In this document: positions 25,611-36,625 of the stretch, one piece after another | Position numbering within the stretch: position 1 is the stretch's first letter | Layout of the letters: the number at the start of each line of letters is the position of its first letter | Source of the DNA: Tannerella sp. | GTDB lineage: Bacteria; Bacteroidota; Bacteroidia; Bacteroidales; Tannerellaceae | NCBI GenBank assembly: GCA_031257565.1 | Contig: JAIROL010000100.1 | Location: 1 to 38,512 of the forward strand | Length of the DNA stretch: 38,512 nucleotides | Direction: 5' to 3' | The notes under the pieces: model-generated | What the model saw: the letters and a program-made list of their open reading frames with translations, nothing else | The model's database searches: none | Told to the model about the DNA's origin: nothing | Translations under genes and position numbers: made by a program

Positions 25611-26783
25611 TTATTGCAGACGTTCAGCCATCGCTTTTCCGAGTGCAATACATTGTTCATCCGTGCGGATATTTTGTTTTTGTTCGACAGGGGCGCCGAC
25701 AATTTCCCATTTCATCGTTTCTCCGAAAGCGGCTAACCGTTTTACGGCCGCCCCCGCCCATGTAAATGAACCGAAGTATCCGAATAAACGTCCTTTGATT
25801 TCACGTAATTCTATCTTGTCTAGCAGAGAATCAATCTCGGGAAACAGCTGATTGCCGTATGTCGGACTACCGATGATAACGCCTTTATAATTAAATATAT
25901 CACGTAATATGTAAGACGAATGGCAGTTGCTTACATTGTGCATCTTTATTTCCCGAACGCCTCCGTCCGATAAGGCGGATGCTATTGTTTCGGCCATTTG
26001 TTCGGTATGCCCGTACATGCTTCCATAGATAAGCGTTACGCCGTTAAGTCCTTCATAGCGGCTTAGCCTGTCGTAGGTTTCTATTGCTTTTGTTTTTTGT
26101 TCGTTCCATATCGGACCATGTGTAGAGCAAATCATCTGTATATCCGCATCCGCCAGTTTTTGTAAAGCTTTCTGCACGGGATTACCATATTTGCCGACAA
26201 TATTAGAGTAATACCGGATCATCTCATTCCAATACCGGCTCGTGTTCATATCCTTGTCGACGATTCCCCCGTCCAATGTCCCAAATGTCCCGAATGCATC
26301 AGCCGAAAAAAGTATTTTATCCGTTTCGTCGTAGGTAAACATCACTTCCGGCCAGTGTACCATTGGCGCTGTATAGAATTTGAATTTATGAGATCCGGCG
26401 TCGAGTATATCTCCGTCTTTCACTTCATATAAGCCATCGGTTATGTTGTAGTATCCTGCGAGCATGCCGAATGTCAACTTATTTCCGATAATCCGGATAT
26501 CCGGATATTTCTCGCGTAATAAACGGATGCTTCCCGAATGATCCGGTTCCATATGATTGATTATAAGATAATCGATGGCGCGTCCGTTTAATGTCCGGTC
26601 AATCTTTTCGAAAAATAATTCCGAATAACAGAGATCAACGGTGTCGATAAGTATATTTTTGTTTCCGGTAATCAGGTATGAGTTGTAAGAAATGCCATGA
26701 GGTAATGGCCATAGATTTTCAAACAGTTTTTTCTGACGGTCGTTTACTCCTGCGTAATAAATATTATCTGCAATTCGTTTCAT
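25611..26783 (-). CDS. Flavodiiron protein (A-type flavoprotein, O2/NO reductase)
   Basis: 390 aa. The N-terminal metallo-beta-lactamase-like domain has the diiron motif NHMEPDHSGS, then MVHWPEVMFTYD and LFSADAFGTFG, and a last ligand in CSTHGPIW. The C-terminal flavodoxin domain starts at LIYGSMYGHTEQMAETIASA and includes GSPTYGNQLFPEI. Such proteins reduce oxygen to water (or NO to N2O) with electrons from rubredoxin, protecting anaerobes from brief oxygen exposure. No rubredoxin gene is adjacent. All iron ligands I can check are present. Confidence 0.93.
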   Translation of the reverse strand: MKRIADNIYYAGVNDRQKKLFENLWPLPHGISYNSYLITGNKNILIDTVDLCYSELFFEKIDRTLNGRAIDYLIINHMEPDHSGSIRLLREKYPDIRIIGNKLTFGMLAGYYNITDGLYEVKDGDILDAGSHKFKFYTAPMVHWPEVMFTYDETDKILFSADAFGTFGTLDGGIVDKDMNTSRYWNEMIRYYSNIVGKYGNPVQKALQKLADADIQMICSTHGPIWNEQKTKAIETYDRLSRYEGLNGVTLIYGSMYGHTEQMAETIASALSDGGVREIKMHNVSNCHSSYILRDIFNYKGVIIGSPTYGNQLFPEIDSLLDKIELREIKGRLFGYFGSFTWAGAAVKRLAAFGETMKWEIVGAPVEQKQNIRTDEQCIALGKAMAERLQ

Positions 26784-26877
26784 TTTGTGTTTTTTGTCTG
26801 AATTATTTTTTATTAGAGTTTTGTTTATTCATGTGTACATTATTTATTTTTTAACGCTTCGCTAAAAGACCGTTGGT

Positions 26878-27717
26878 TCATGTTCGTTTCATGTGTACAG
26901 CGTTCTTTTTCAACGCTCTCCAAACAAAGTATATACCCGTCAGTACAAACGGAATGCTGAGTAGTTGTCCCATATTCAGCGCCATGCCTTCTTCGAAGGC
27001 TTCCTGATCGTTTTTCATGAATTCAATAACGAAGCGTGACGTGAAGATGCAAATCATGAAAATTCCGAAAATGAGTCCTTCTTTTTTCCATGCATCTTTC
27101 TTGAAGTAAAGCCACATACACAGGGCAAACGTTATTAAATAACATAGCGCTTCATATAGCTGAGTCGGATGACTGGGAGCCGAGAATACCGGTTCTGCGC
27201 CTTGCCTCCATGCATGCAGATTTTTGATGAAGCGGAAGCCCCATGGAAGGTCGGTCGGATGGCCATAAACCTCATGGTTCATAAGGTTGCCAAACCGAAT
27301 CAACGCCGCAACCAGACCTGTCGGCGTGACAAGCTTGTCAAATGTCCATAGCATGCTTTTACAGGCGACTTTTCTCGAATAGAAACAGATTGCGATAATT
27401 ATACCCAGTACGCCTCCGTGGCTTGCCAGTCCTCCTTCCCAGACCTTCAGTATTTCTACCGGATGAGAAAGATAGTCTCCAGGAGCATAGAAGAGGCAGT
27501 GACCAAGTCGTGCGCCGACTACTGTTCCGATAAGCGTATAATATAATAGCGGATCAAGCCATTTGGGATTGATTTTTTCGCGTTTCCACATTCGCTCCAC
27601 AATTTTATATCCGATGGCGAACCCGATGATAAACATGAGCGCATACCAGCGGATTTCTTTTGTTCCTATGGAAAATATGACCGGATCTGCGGTCCAGGTG
27701 ATTTCTAATAAAGACAT
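26878..27717 (-). CDS. lgt: Prolipoprotein diacylglyceryl transferase
   Basis: 279 aa, multi-pass inner-membrane enzyme. Signature segments: VGARLGHCLFYAPGDYLSHP, VWEGGLASHGGVLGI, and HPTQLYEALCYLITF; a conserved Arg/Asn region is in ALIRFGNLMNHEVYGHPTDL. It attaches diacylglycerol to the lipobox Cys of lipoproteins, including the propeller and CxxC lipoproteins of this window. 4 nt after ddh on the same strand, so an operon. Confidence 0.97.
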   Translation of the reverse strand: MSLLEITWTADPVIFSIGTKEIRWYALMFIIGFAIGYKIVERMWKREKINPKWLDPLLYYTLIGTVVGARLGHCLFYAPGDYLSHPVEILKVWEGGLASHGGVLGIIIAICFYSRKVACKSMLWTFDKLVTPTGLVAALIRFGNLMNHEVYGHPTDLPWGFRFIKNLHAWRQGAEPVFSAPSHPTQLYEALCYLITFALCMWLYFKKDAWKKEGLIFGIFMICIFTSRFVIEFMKNDQEAFEEGMALNMGQLLSIPFVLTGIYFVWRALKKNAVHMKRT

Positions 27718-27721
27718 ATTT

Positions 27722-28618
27722 CTATACTAATTGTTTAATGAGGTCTTCTGTTTCTCCGTAAAGCATATGGATTACCGGAATTTCAATCATTGTATATGCT
27801 CCCGGCTGTTGTTTTGTCGAGGCGCGCGCTACAGCTACCAGTATTTGCGCCGTCAAGGCCGGATTATTTATTTTCATATCAAACTCTATCAGTTGATTTT
27901 GTGTTTTTCCGGATACCCCTTTGCGGATAAGTTTTACTCCATGCCCCATATCTAACAGATTATCAACAGAATCGACCTGTATTACATGGGTTTCATCATG
28001 TGCAAAATAATCATCTTTTTTGATTTCCGCCGCTACTGCGGCAAATTTGTGGCCTTTTTCAACTTCTATGTATACCATACGGCGATGAATGCCGGTTCCT
28101 AAAGGAATAGTCATACTTAAAGCCGCTTTGACGCCCGTTATTGCCTTGACGGCAACCGTATGTCCCATGCTCATTCCCGGTCCGAAGTTTGTGTATGTAA
28201 TACCTTTTGGAATCATCGCTTCGAGAAGGGCGCGTACAACAGAATCGCTACCCGGATCCCATCCGGCGGCAACAATGGATACGGCTTTGTTTTTCTTTGC
28301 TTCTTTGTCAAGGTTGCGGCGCAGGTCCACGATCCGGCCATGTATGTCAAAACTGTCAACCGTATTTATCCCTAAAGCCAGCGCTTCTTTGGCAAACTTT
28401 TCGACCTGACGCGTCGGGGTGGCAAGTATGGCAACATCTGTTTTTTTTAGTTTTGAAATGCCGTCGGTTACAGTATAAGGTTTTAATTCCGCAGGAATGT
28501 CTTTCACGTTGCGGCGTACAACTCCTGCCACTTCAAAATCTGCAGAAGCTTCCAGCGCTTCCAGAACATATTTTCCAATATTTCCATATCCCACAATTGC
28601 TGCTCTTATCTTCTTCAT
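27722..28618 (-). CDS. ddh: Diaminopimelate dehydrogenase
   Basis: 298 aa. N-terminal Rossmann motif AAIVGYGNIGKYVLEALEAS; substrate-binding segments AAGWDPGSDSVVRALLEAMI, FGPGMSMGHTVAVKAI and GTGIHRRMVYIEVE. The enzyme makes meso-diaminopimelate directly from tetrahydrodipicolinate, NADPH and ammonia, a one-step lysine/peptidoglycan route. Operon with lgt. A minus-strand promoter (28669-28698) lies about 50 nt upstream. Confidence 0.95.
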   Translation of the reverse strand: MKKIRAAIVGYGNIGKYVLEALEASADFEVAGVVRRNVKDIPAELKPYTVTDGISKLKKTDVAILATPTRQVEKFAKEALALGINTVDSFDIHGRIVDLRRNLDKEAKKNKAVSIVAAGWDPGSDSVVRALLEAMIPKGITYTNFGPGMSMGHTVAVKAITGVKAALSMTIPLGTGIHRRMVYIEVEKGHKFAAVAAEIKKDDYFAHDETHVIQVDSVDNLLDMGHGVKLIRKGVSGKTQNQLIEFDMKINNPALTAQILVAVARASTKQQPGAYTMIEIPVIHMLYGETEDLIKQLV

Positions 28619-28668
28619 ACGCTTAATGTTTTAATTTGATGTTTATGTTTTATGCATTTTAAGAGATG

Positions 28669-28698
28669 CAAAAATAATAATTATTACCCGATCTGCAA
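28669..28698 (-). promoter_or_regulatory. Promoter of ddh-lgt
   Basis: Read on the minus strand: TTG (28696-28698), 19-nt spacer, TATTTTTG (28669-28676). It matches the Bacteroidota consensus and faces away from the rnz promoter. Confidence 0.6.
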
Positions 28699-28727
28699 GT
28701 TTGTTGCGGAATTATTTTTATTCGGAT

Positions 28728-28758
28728 TTTGTAGTTATCGGTCTGATTTTTATCTTTA
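28728..28758 (+). promoter_or_regulatory. Promoter of rnz
   Basis: TTTG (28728-28731), 19-nt spacer, TATCTTTA (28751-28758). Same variant -7 box as at the mannosyltransferase gene. The start codon is 24 nt downstream. Confidence 0.65.
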
Positions 28759-28781
28759 CATGATCAATTTCAAAATTTCTT

Positions 28782-29696
28782 ATGTCACATTTAAAAATTC
28801 ATATATTAGGTTGCGGTTCTGCAACGCCGACTCTCCGTCATGCTCCGACAGCCCAGATCGTTGATTTGCGGGATAAACTGTACCTGATAGACTGCGGCGA
28901 GGGGACGCAGCTTCAGATGCGTCGTTATAAAGTGCGCTTTAACAGGCTTAACCATATCTTTATTTCTCATATGCATGGAGACCATTGTTTCGGATTGCCG
29001 GGATTGATCTCTACGCTTGGAATGCTTGGCAGAAGAGGTGAATTAACGATTCACGGGCCTGCCGGCGTAGAATCTTTCATGTCTCCCGTTTTATCGCAAT
29101 TCGGCAGGGAACTACCCTATAAAGTGCATTTTAATGTTATTGATCCGCAAAAAGGCGAGATGATCATGGAAGATCGCTCATTGGAAGTCCATTCAATTCC
29201 TCTTAAGCATCGAATTCCTACCTGTGGTTTTTTGTTTTCGGAGAAATTGCGGGAGCCTCATATTTTACGTGAGATGATCGATTTTTATCATGTGCCTTTA
29301 AAAGAAATCGCAAATATAAAACAAGGCAAGGATTATATGACAGAGGATGGGACTATAATACCTTATACGCGGTTTACCCGTCCGGCAGATACTCCGAAAC
29401 GTTATGCTTATTGCTCTGATACAGCATTTTCGCCTTCAATTATACCTTATATAGAAGGAGTTGATTGTTTGTATCATGAGGCTACATTCCTGGAAAAAGA
29501 CATGCCGCGTGCGAAAGAGACATTTCATTCTACGGCGCGGCAGGCGGCGGAGATAGCTTTGCGCGCCGGAGTAAAGCGCCTGATATTGGGGCATTACTCT
29601 GCCCGGTATGAAGAATTAAACGGCTTTATGGAAGAAGCCGGATCCGTTTTTGCGAATGTTGTTTTATCGGAAGAGGGGAAGGAGATAATCGTTTGA
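28782..29696 (+). CDS. rnz: Ribonuclease Z
   Basis: 304 aa, normal for the short bacterial form. N-terminus LGCGSATPTLRHAPTAQIVD, metal-binding motif SHMHGDHCFGLPGLISTLGM, later ligands in YAYCSDTAFSP and LILGHYSARY. The PxKxRN tRNA-related segment is represented by IPLKHRIPTCGF. It cuts the 3' trailer of tRNA precursors, needed here since tRNA-Leu in this window has no encoded CCA. Start follows the promoter by 24 nt. Confidence 0.96.
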   Translation: MSHLKIHILGCGSATPTLRHAPTAQIVDLRDKLYLIDCGEGTQLQMRRYKVRFNRLNHIFISHMHGDHCFGLPGLISTLGMLGRRGELTIHGPAGVESFMSPVLSQFGRELPYKVHFNVIDPQKGEMIMEDRSLEVHSIPLKHRIPTCGFLFSEKLREPHILREMIDFYHVPLKEIANIKQGKDYMTEDGTIIPYTRFTRPADTPKRYAYCSDTAFSPSIIPYIEGVDCLYHEATFLEKDMPRAKETFHSTARQAAEIALRAGVKRLILGHYSARYEELNGFMEEAGSVFANVVLSEEGKEIIV

Positions 29697-29708
29697 TATT
29701 TAAGGCCT

Positions 29709-32030
29709 CTACTTTACAACGGCAATTTTTGCAACTACGCTTTCCGAAGCGTCGGATGTTGTCGCAAGAACAAGGTATACGCCTGTTGCGACACGGTTTC
29801 CGTTGCTGCTACGACAGTTCCATACAAGTTGGTTTCCGATGGCGCGTCCCTGGTATATCAGGTTTCCGTTTATATCCGTTATTTTTACGTTTGCATTGTT
29901 TGTCAGGCCGGTAATGGTCGCTTTGTCGTCGTATTCCGGGCGGACGGGATTGGGAAAGGCATATACATCAGAAAATGGGGTTGTTCCACTTATAACTCCG
30001 CTGCTGAATGAAACAAGTCCCTTACTGGTTCCGAAAAAAACTTCTCCTGTTTGATTGTTTATTGCAATACTGGTTATCGTGTTTGACAATAAAGGAGAAT
30101 TGTCCGTATTGAAATTGTAGATTGTTTCAGAGCCATCTTCGTTTATGAGAAAAACTCCCTGACTACCGGTTCCGATCCATTTCTGGTTGTCTGCATCGAC
30201 GGCAATTGCAGTGACTGATTCTCCGCTCAGGAAATAAGCCTCGCCGTCGCGTACAAGACGCGAGCAGGTCAATTGCTCCGGTTTGTCAATGGCGCGCGAA
30301 GGCGTGGTACATTTTAACGGTCCGATATTTGTCCCTATCCATATGGCGCCATTCCGGTCTTCCGCCATACAAAGAAATTCACCGGGCGTGATAGATGCTC
30401 CTATACTACTCTGGGCGTCTTTAAATGAACTGAAAAAATTACATATATCATCGGATTGGTCGTCTATGGTTCCGTTATCATTAATAACTGCAATTCCTGC
30501 ATTATTATATGGAATGTTTACCCACTTGTGACCTTTGGACGTAATGAGTATTTTGTCTAACTTATCAGCATTATTAAGAGGAGAATAATATAGGGAAGTC
30601 CACTCTCCATTTGCTTTTAAAACATTGATCGCATTTGTGGTAAGACAGTTTGTTACCCACAGATTTTTTTTGTCGTCAAAACAAACGCTTCCTATACGGA
30701 CATAAATTGGAGAATTATCGCTATCATACGTTGCCTTTAAAGTACTGTTGTTCATATTGTAAAGGTTTACAAATTCATTGTTTTCAAGCTCAATGACGCC
30801 TTCTCCGTATGTAGCAATGTAATAATGATTTTCGTCATCCGGGTCAACCGCAACGCCCATATAGTCCATGCTTTCAACGCCGATCAACTTTCTGATTTCA
30901 TTGTTGGCTATCGATTCGTCGAAATTATTCCATTCTTTGTTTTCATAAATCATCAACGTTCCGGGTCTACCTGAACGACTGAGCATTCGATCTCCTCCTG
31001 TGATAAGTAATTTGCCGTTGTGAAAAGTCATAAATGCGTCATAATTACGTTTGGGACTGTTTATGACTATGTCCGAGACAAATTTAGCGAAGTTGTTATT
31101 ACCGTCTTTTTGTATGCCGATGAGACCATTGGTTCTTGATGCAATCCAGTATTTTCCGTCTTCTTTTAATGATACGGCGTCGTCTATCATTCCTATATAC
31201 AGGTAGATGAAATTGTTGATGTCGGAATAAATATACAGATGATCAGCCGTGTATGCCAGGAGTTCTTTGTTTTGAACGGTTATATCTTTTATGTACGATT
31301 GATTTATCAACGTTTTTATTTCTCCTTCGGACGTCTCACAATAAATACCGTTGTTTTTAACGCAAAAAACGAATGTATTCTGAAAAATACATATACGGGT
31401 GATTTCGTTTTCATTAAAACTTTCAGTATTTAACTTTTTTTCTTTCCAGACGCTTTTGTCGAGAAGATTATCTTTCATTGAAGCATTTATTAATCCTTCT
31501 GTTGCTGAGGCATAAATCGAATCCCCCAATATACAGACAGAATTTACAATCTTATCCAATTTGTAAGTATCCAGTATTTCCTGTTTGTCGAGATTCATTA
31601 CCAGGATCCCAAAATCAGTTGAAAAATAAGCTAAATGATTATAAAAATAGACGTCGTTAACGGTTTTACTTTGCACATTTGACGAGTTTTTAAGATGCGG
31701 TATGTTTTTAAATCCGTCTCCATTATACAGATCAATATTTCCGTTACTGTAAACAATTACCAGTGTGTGCATGTCAGGACCATACTTAATCAGGCTGATA
31801 TCCGTATCGCTTAGTCCGTTTTGCTTTGAATACAAAAATATTTCCCCGTCATTTTTCCCGTAACTGTATAAAGCGCCGTTTGCCAGCACAAAAACACGTT
31901 CATTTGTTTCTGCGACATTTGTTGTTTCGTAATAAGCAAGATATGTATTCCAGTTCTTATTATTTTGCGCTTCCGACAATTGAGTAAAAAGTACCGAAAC
32001 AATAGCTGTTATAAAATATTTGAAGTTCAT
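29709..32030 (-). CDS. porZ: Type IX secretion component PorZ (propeller protein)
   Basis: 773 aa from the ATG at 32030 (MNFKYFITAIVSVLFT, a signal peptide ending SEAQ); the longer frame adds 17 residues without a signal. Two beta-propellers of Reg_prop-type blades make up the body (VNDVYFYNHLAYFSTDFGI; EDRNGAIWIGTNIGPLKC; VDADNQKWIGTGSQG), and the C-terminus is a T9SS sorting-type domain (VKITDINGNLIYQG, then VATGVYLVLATT). PorZ belongs to the outer-membrane attachment complex with PorU, PorV and PorQ that anchors T9SS cargo by adding A-LPS. It lies 56 nt after rdgB on the same strand. The LRR protein above is a likely cargo. Confidence 0.85.
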   Translation of the reverse strand: MNFKYFITAIVSVLFTQLSEAQNNKNWNTYLAYYETTNVAETNERVFVLANGALYSYGKNDGEIFLYSKQNGLSDTDISLIKYGPDMHTLVIVYSNGNIDLYNGDGFKNIPHLKNSSNVQSKTVNDVYFYNHLAYFSTDFGILVMNLDKQEILDTYKLDKIVNSVCILGDSIYASATEGLINASMKDNLLDKSVWKEKKLNTESFNENEITRICIFQNTFVFCVKNNGIYCETSEGEIKTLINQSYIKDITVQNKELLAYTADHLYIYSDINNFIYLYIGMIDDAVSLKEDGKYWIASRTNGLIGIQKDGNNNFAKFVSDIVINSPKRNYDAFMTFHNGKLLITGGDRMLSRSGRPGTLMIYENKEWNNFDESIANNEIRKLIGVESMDYMGVAVDPDDENHYYIATYGEGVIELENNEFVNLYNMNNSTLKATYDSDNSPIYVRIGSVCFDDKKNLWVTNCLTTNAINVLKANGEWTSLYYSPLNNADKLDKILITSKGHKWVNIPYNNAGIAVINDNGTIDDQSDDICNFFSSFKDAQSSIGASITPGEFLCMAEDRNGAIWIGTNIGPLKCTTPSRAIDKPEQLTCSRLVRDGEAYFLSGESVTAIAVDADNQKWIGTGSQGVFLINEDGSETIYNFNTDNSPLLSNTITSIAINNQTGEVFFGTSKGLVSFSSGVISGTTPFSDVYAFPNPVRPEYDDKATITGLTNNANVKITDINGNLIYQGRAIGNQLVWNCRSSNGNRVATGVYLVLATTSDASESVVAKIAVVK

Positions 32031-32086
32031 AAAATTATTAATATTTAGGATTTTAAATGATAAATGAGGAACGTTTCCCATGGTTG

Positions 32087-32668
32087 TCAGCGCACGGATT
32101 TAAGCCGTTCGGCGAATTTACGTGCAGCAATGGCGCGGTGACTTATTTTATTCTTTATATCCGCCCCTAATTCTGCAAATGTCTCATTATAGCCATCCGG
32201 CACAAATACGGGATCATAACCAAAGCCTGTCTTACCACGTTTATCTTCTATTATTTGTCCGTTAATAACGCCTTCGAAAAACTCATTTTTATTGTCTATG
32301 ATCAATGCTATCACTGTACGGAAACGCGCTTTCCGGTTTTGTTCACTTTCAAGTGCGCGGAGTAGCTTTTCCATGTTAGCGTTTGCGTCATGCGCATCGC
32401 CGGCATAACGCGCCGAACGCACTCCGGGTTCGCCGTTTAGAGCCTCTACCTCTAAACCCGTGTCGTCGGCAAAACAATCATAACCGAAGTGTTCCTTTAC
32501 ATATTTTGCTTTCTGTAATGCATTACCTTCCAACGTATTTTCCGTTTCCGGAATATCGTCATGACAACCTATATCGGAAAGGCCTACGATACGAATCTCA
32601 CCGGAAACAATTGCGCGTACTTCTTCCAGTTTATGAGCGTTGTTTGTTGCAAAAACAATCGTTTTCAT
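32087..32668 (-). CDS. rdgB: dITP/XTP pyrophosphatase RdgB
   Basis: 193 aa, normal length. Motifs: [51 protein letters not shown] and [16 protein letters not shown], with [10 protein letters not shown] at the C-terminus. It removes deaminated purine triphosphates from the nucleotide pool. Upstream neighbour of porZ in a probable operon. Confidence 0.96.
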   Translation of the reverse strand: MKTIVFATNNAHKLEEVRAIVSGEIRIVGLSDIGCHDDIPETENTLEGNALQKAKYVKEHFGYDCFADDTGLEVEALNGEPGVRSARYAGDAHDANANMEKLLRALESEQNRKARFRTVIALIIDNKNEFFEGVINGQIIEDKRGKTGFGYDPVFVPDGYNETFAELGADIKNKISHRAIAARKFAERLKSVR

Positions 32669-32790
32669 TCATTTATAGTTTAATACAAGAGATGCGAAAC
32701 TATGAATACAGAACGGAAAAAGATGATTAAAATTGTTTTGTGCGAAAAGTCTTTTTCACTTTATGATTTTGCGCGAGTGATTTTATGCCG

Positions 32791-33663
32791 TTATGTTTTT
32801 ATTTGTTCGAAACCTTCTCCATATACTCCCTGTACGTTCCCTTGCGATATAAATGCCTGGTTATCTATGTTTTTTATCATGCGAAAGATCATCGCGCTTT
32901 CTTTCTTTTTCGCCAGCAGGACGATCACTTTTACCGGTTGTTTGGAATAGCCCCCTTCTCCATTAAGGATGGTACATCCTCTTTCTAAGTCTTTTATGAT
33001 TGATTCGACGATTTTTTCGTGTTTTTTTGAGAAGATAAAAAATTGGACTGATTGATTGTTTGCATTCAAAACACGGTCGAGAATATACAGTTCGGTAAAC
33101 ATGATTACATATCCGAAAACAATTTTATCTATATCATGGAAAATCAGATATGAGCATGCGATTATAATAAAATCACAATATAATAATGCCCGTCCGATTG
33201 AAATATTCTTGTATTTGTTAATAATTGCGCCGATAATATCGGTTCCGCCGGTACTGCCGTTTGCCGAGAAAATGATCCCTAATCCGGTTCCGCAAAGGAC
33301 TGCTCCGATAAGTATTGCCATGAAAGGTTCTCCGCTGACGAGCGATTCGCCTTTCAGTAACCATTCGAAAAACATCAACGTAAAGGTAAGGCATATAACG
33401 CCAAACAGAGAATTAATCACGAAGCGACGGCCGAGAATTTTGAGTGCAAAAACGAGCAGTATTACGTTTATCAACGCGTATGAGACCGATACGGGTATTT
33501 TTGTCGCATAGAATATGAGGGAGCCGATACCGGCGAGCCCTCCCGGAACTATTTCGTTAGAAAGGATAAACCCGTTAAATCCGAATCCGTACAAAACGGT
33601 ACCCAAAAAAATCATGATATAATCCTTGATCGGGTGATATATCTTGGCAAAAGACTTTCTCAT
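32791..33663 (-). CDS. YitT family membrane protein (DUF161 + DUF2179)
   Basis: 290 aa. Five or six membrane helices in residues 10-205, including FILSNEIVPGGLAGIGSLIF and GLGIIFSANGSTGGTDIIGA, the paired signature of the YitT_membrane domain. The cytosolic C-terminal DUF2179 domain (about 212-285) starts FIFSKKHEKIVESIIKDLER and contains LNGEGGYSKQPVKVIVLLAK. Function is unknown; transport is a guess. Lies between leuS and rdgB on the same strand. Confidence 0.9.
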   Translation of the reverse strand: MRKSFAKIYHPIKDYIMIFLGTVLYGFGFNGFILSNEIVPGGLAGIGSLIFYATKIPVSVSYALINVILLVFALKILGRRFVINSLFGVICLTFTLMFFEWLLKGESLVSGEPFMAILIGAVLCGTGLGIIFSANGSTGGTDIIGAIINKYKNISIGRALLYCDFIIIACSYLIFHDIDKIVFGYVIMFTELYILDRVLNANNQSVQFFIFSKKHEKIVESIIKDLERGCTILNGEGGYSKQPVKVIVLLAKKKESAMIFRMIKNIDNQAFISQGNVQGVYGEGFEQIKT

Positions 33664-33742
33664 AAATTAGTATATAATCTGAATTGTTTTATCTGATAAA
33701 AGCGGAGTAATAATACATTCCGTTTTTATATTGTTTCATTTC

Positions 33743-36580
33743 TTAAATCACGATATTAACAATTTTTCCGGGTACGACAATTACTTTTTTCGGAGCCTTA
33801 CCTTCGAGCCATTTTGTCGCGTTCTCACTTTCAAGAACTGTTTTTTCAATATTTTCACGCGACATGTCAGCCGGCAATTCAAGACTGAAGCGCGTCTTAC
33901 CATTGAATGAAATTGCATAGGTAACGATATTCTCGATCAGATAGTCTTCGTTATGTACAGGCCATTCTGCATCGCAGATCGTGGTTTCATATCCTGATTT
34001 ATGCCACAATTCTTCGGAAATATGGGGTGCAAACGGCGCTAATACGATCAGTAATGTTTCAAGTATGGCGCGTTTCCTGCACTTCATACCGCTCAGTTCA
34101 TTGACACAAATCATAAATGCGCTGACTGATGTGTTAAAAGAAAAATGTTCTATATCGAAAGTAACTTTCTTTATCAGCTTATGCAATGATTTAAGTTCTT
34201 CCGGCGCAGGTTCCCCATCCATTACGATCCACTCTCCGGAATTGCCGTAAAACAAACTCCATAGCTTTTTCAGGAAACGGTGTGCGCCGTCAATACCGTT
34301 TGTATCCCAAGGCTTTGACTGTTCGAGCGGACCAAGGAACATTTCGTACATACGCAAAGTATCGGCTCCGAATCTTTCAACGATCACATCCGGATTCACT
34401 ACGTTAAACATTGATTTGGACATCTTCTCAATAGCCCATCCGCAGATGTATTTACCGTTCTCCAGGATTAATTCCGCATGAGCAAATTCCGGGCGCCATG
34501 ATTTGAATTGTTCCGGATCCAGCACGTCATTATTTACGATGTTTACATCGACATGCAACGGCGTTACATCATACTGGTCTTTTAGATTCAGTGAAACAAA
34601 CTTGTTTGTTCCGTTTATCCTGTATACAAAGTTGGAACGTCCCTGGATCATTCCCTGATTTATCAGTTTTTTGAACGGTTCGTCATCGCAGATAACGCCT
34701 GTGTCATATAAAAACTTGTTCCAGAAACGGCTGTAAATAAGGTGTCCTGTCGCATGTTCCGTTCCGCCGAGGTACAGGTCGACATTGCGCCAGTATCCGT
34801 TTGTTTTTTTATCGACAAGCGCTTTGTTGTTGTGCGGGTCCTCGTAACGGATAAAGTAAGCCGAAGAACCGGCAAATCCCGGCATTGTATTCAATTCAAG
34901 CGGGAATATTGTTTTGTTATCAATTTTTGATGTTTCCACTACTTGTTTATTGGTTGTATCCCACGCCCATTTTTCGGCGCGTCCCAGTGGCGGTTCGCCG
35001 GTTTCAGTCGGCAAAAATTTGTCTACATCCGGAAGTTCCAGCGGCAGACACTCCTCCGGTAGCGTCTGAGGTAGTCCGTTTGCGTCGTAATAAATAGGGA
35101 ATGGCTCTCCCCAATAACGCTGGCGACTGAAAATAGCGTCGCGTAAACGGTAGTTTACTTTTATTCTTCCAAGGCCTTTTTCTTCGATATATGTTTTTGT
35201 TCTGGCAATAGCTTCGGGAACTTTCAGGCCATTTAATACGAGCCCGCCTTCAATTTCTTTTCCGGCCTGCGGCGAATTCATCATTACGCCTTCTTTCGCA
35301 TCGAAGCTTTCCTCCGAAATATCGCATCCTTCGATAAGCGGAACGATCGGCAGACTGAAATGTCTGGCAAATGCATAGTCGCGGCTGTCATGCGCAGGAA
35401 CCGCCATGATAGCGCCTGTTCCGTAACCGGCCAGTACATAATCGCTCGCCCAAATGGGAATGGCTTCATTTGTCAGCGGGTTGATAGCATAAGAACCGGT
35501 AAATACGCCGGTTATTTTTTTGTCCATCAGACGTTCTCGTTCGGTTTTCTTTTTTGTAGCGGTTTTGTAGGCTTCCACTTCCTCTTTCTGTGCAGAAGTA
35601 GTAAGTTGGTCTACCAACTCGCTTTCAGGCGCAAGCGCCATGAACGTAACGCCAAAGATCGTATCTGCACGGGTAGTGAAGATGGTAAATTCAATATCCG
35701 AATCTTTTACTTTGAATTGCATTTCAGCGCCTTCGCTGCGTCCGATCCAGTTACGTTGCGTTTCTTTCAGCGAATCTGTCCAGTCAATTTTGTCCAGACC
35801 ATCCAGGAGGCGTTGTGAATAAGCGGATACGCGTAAACACCACTGGCGCATCACTTTTTGTTCAACCGGATGACCTCCGCGTTCGGAAACGCCGTTGATA
35901 ACTTCATCGTTAGCCAGAACGGTACCTAATGCGGCACACCAGTTCACCATCGTATCGCCAAGATAGGCCAGGCGATAGTTCAGTAATATTTCCTGTTTTT
36001 CCTTTTCACTTTTTGTACTCCATTCACCTGCCGTGAATGAAAGCTCACAACCGCAGGCAATGTTCAGGCCTTCCGTTCCTACCCGTTCGAAAGCCTGAAC
36101 GAGTTCTTCTATCGGGCGCGCCTGCCGTTTATCATAGCAGTAATAACTATTGAACATTTTGATAAATGCCCATTGCGTCCAATGGTAATATTCCGGTTCA
36201 GATGTGCGTACCTCGCGGCTCCAGTCATAACAGAAGCCAATTTTGTCCATCTGTTCGCGGTAACGATTTATATTTTTTTCGGTTGTAATTGCCGGATGTT
36301 GTCCTGTTTGTATGGCGTATTGTTCGGCAGGCAATCCGTATGCATCATAACCCATCGGATGCAGAACATTGAGGCCTTGTAAACGTTTAAAGCGCGAGTA
36401 GATATCGGATGCGATATATCCGAGCGGATGTCCTACGTGCAACCCGGATCCTGACGGATACGGGAACATATCCAGCACGTACAGCTTCTGTTTACTCTCG
36501 TCTTCTTTGACTTCATACGTTTTGTCGGCCGCCCATTTTGCTTGCCATTTCTTCTCGATTTCCTTATAATTGTATTCCAT
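33743..36580 (-). CDS. leuS: Leucyl-tRNA synthetase
   Basis: 945 aa, class Ia. The HIGH-type motif is HVGH in [16 protein letters not shown] near residue 48; the editing CP1 domain lies around residues 280-470 with [20 protein letters not shown] and [11 protein letters not shown]; the KMSKS loop is EKMSKSMFN near residue 720. It charges tRNA-Leu, one of which is encoded at 37877-37961. The -7 element TACCTTTG on the minus strand is at 36626-36633. Confidence 0.98.
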   Translation of the reverse strand: MEYNYKEIEKKWQAKWAADKTYEVKEDESKQKLYVLDMFPYPSGSGLHVGHPLGYIASDIYSRFKRLQGLNVLHPMGYDAYGLPAEQYAIQTGQHPAITTEKNINRYREQMDKIGFCYDWSREVRTSEPEYYHWTQWAFIKMFNSYYCYDKRQARPIEELVQAFERVGTEGLNIACGCELSFTAGEWSTKSEKEKQEILLNYRLAYLGDTMVNWCAALGTVLANDEVINGVSERGGHPVEQKVMRQWCLRVSAYSQRLLDGLDKIDWTDSLKETQRNWIGRSEGAEMQFKVKDSDIEFTIFTTRADTIFGVTFMALAPESELVDQLTTSAQKEEVEAYKTATKKKTERERLMDKKITGVFTGSYAINPLTNEAIPIWASDYVLAGYGTGAIMAVPAHDSRDYAFARHFSLPIVPLIEGCDISEESFDAKEGVMMNSPQAGKEIEGGLVLNGLKVPEAIARTKTYIEEKGLGRIKVNYRLRDAIFSRQRYWGEPFPIYYDANGLPQTLPEECLPLELPDVDKFLPTETGEPPLGRAEKWAWDTTNKQVVETSKIDNKTIFPLELNTMPGFAGSSAYFIRYEDPHNNKALVDKKTNGYWRNVDLYLGGTEHATGHLIYSRFWNKFLYDTGVICDDEPFKKLINQGMIQGRSNFVYRINGTNKFVSLNLKDQYDVTPLHVDVNIVNNDVLDPEQFKSWRPEFAHAELILENGKYICGWAIEKMSKSMFNVVNPDVIVERFGADTLRMYEMFLGPLEQSKPWDTNGIDGAHRFLKKLWSLFYGNSGEWIVMDGEPAPEELKSLHKLIKKVTFDIEHFSFNTSVSAFMICVNELSGMKCRKRAILETLLIVLAPFAPHISEELWHKSGYETTICDAEWPVHNEDYLIENIVTYAISFNGKTRFSLELPADMSRENIEKTVLESENATKWLEGKAPKKVIVVPGKIVNIVI

Positions 36581-36625
36581 AACTTTTTTTTATGTCCGGC
36601 AATTTAAATTTTACAAAATTGTCTG

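Noticed and set aside
32031-32081. 17-residue extension of PorZ
   Set aside because: A signal peptide begins at the ATG at 32030; the extension would bury it.
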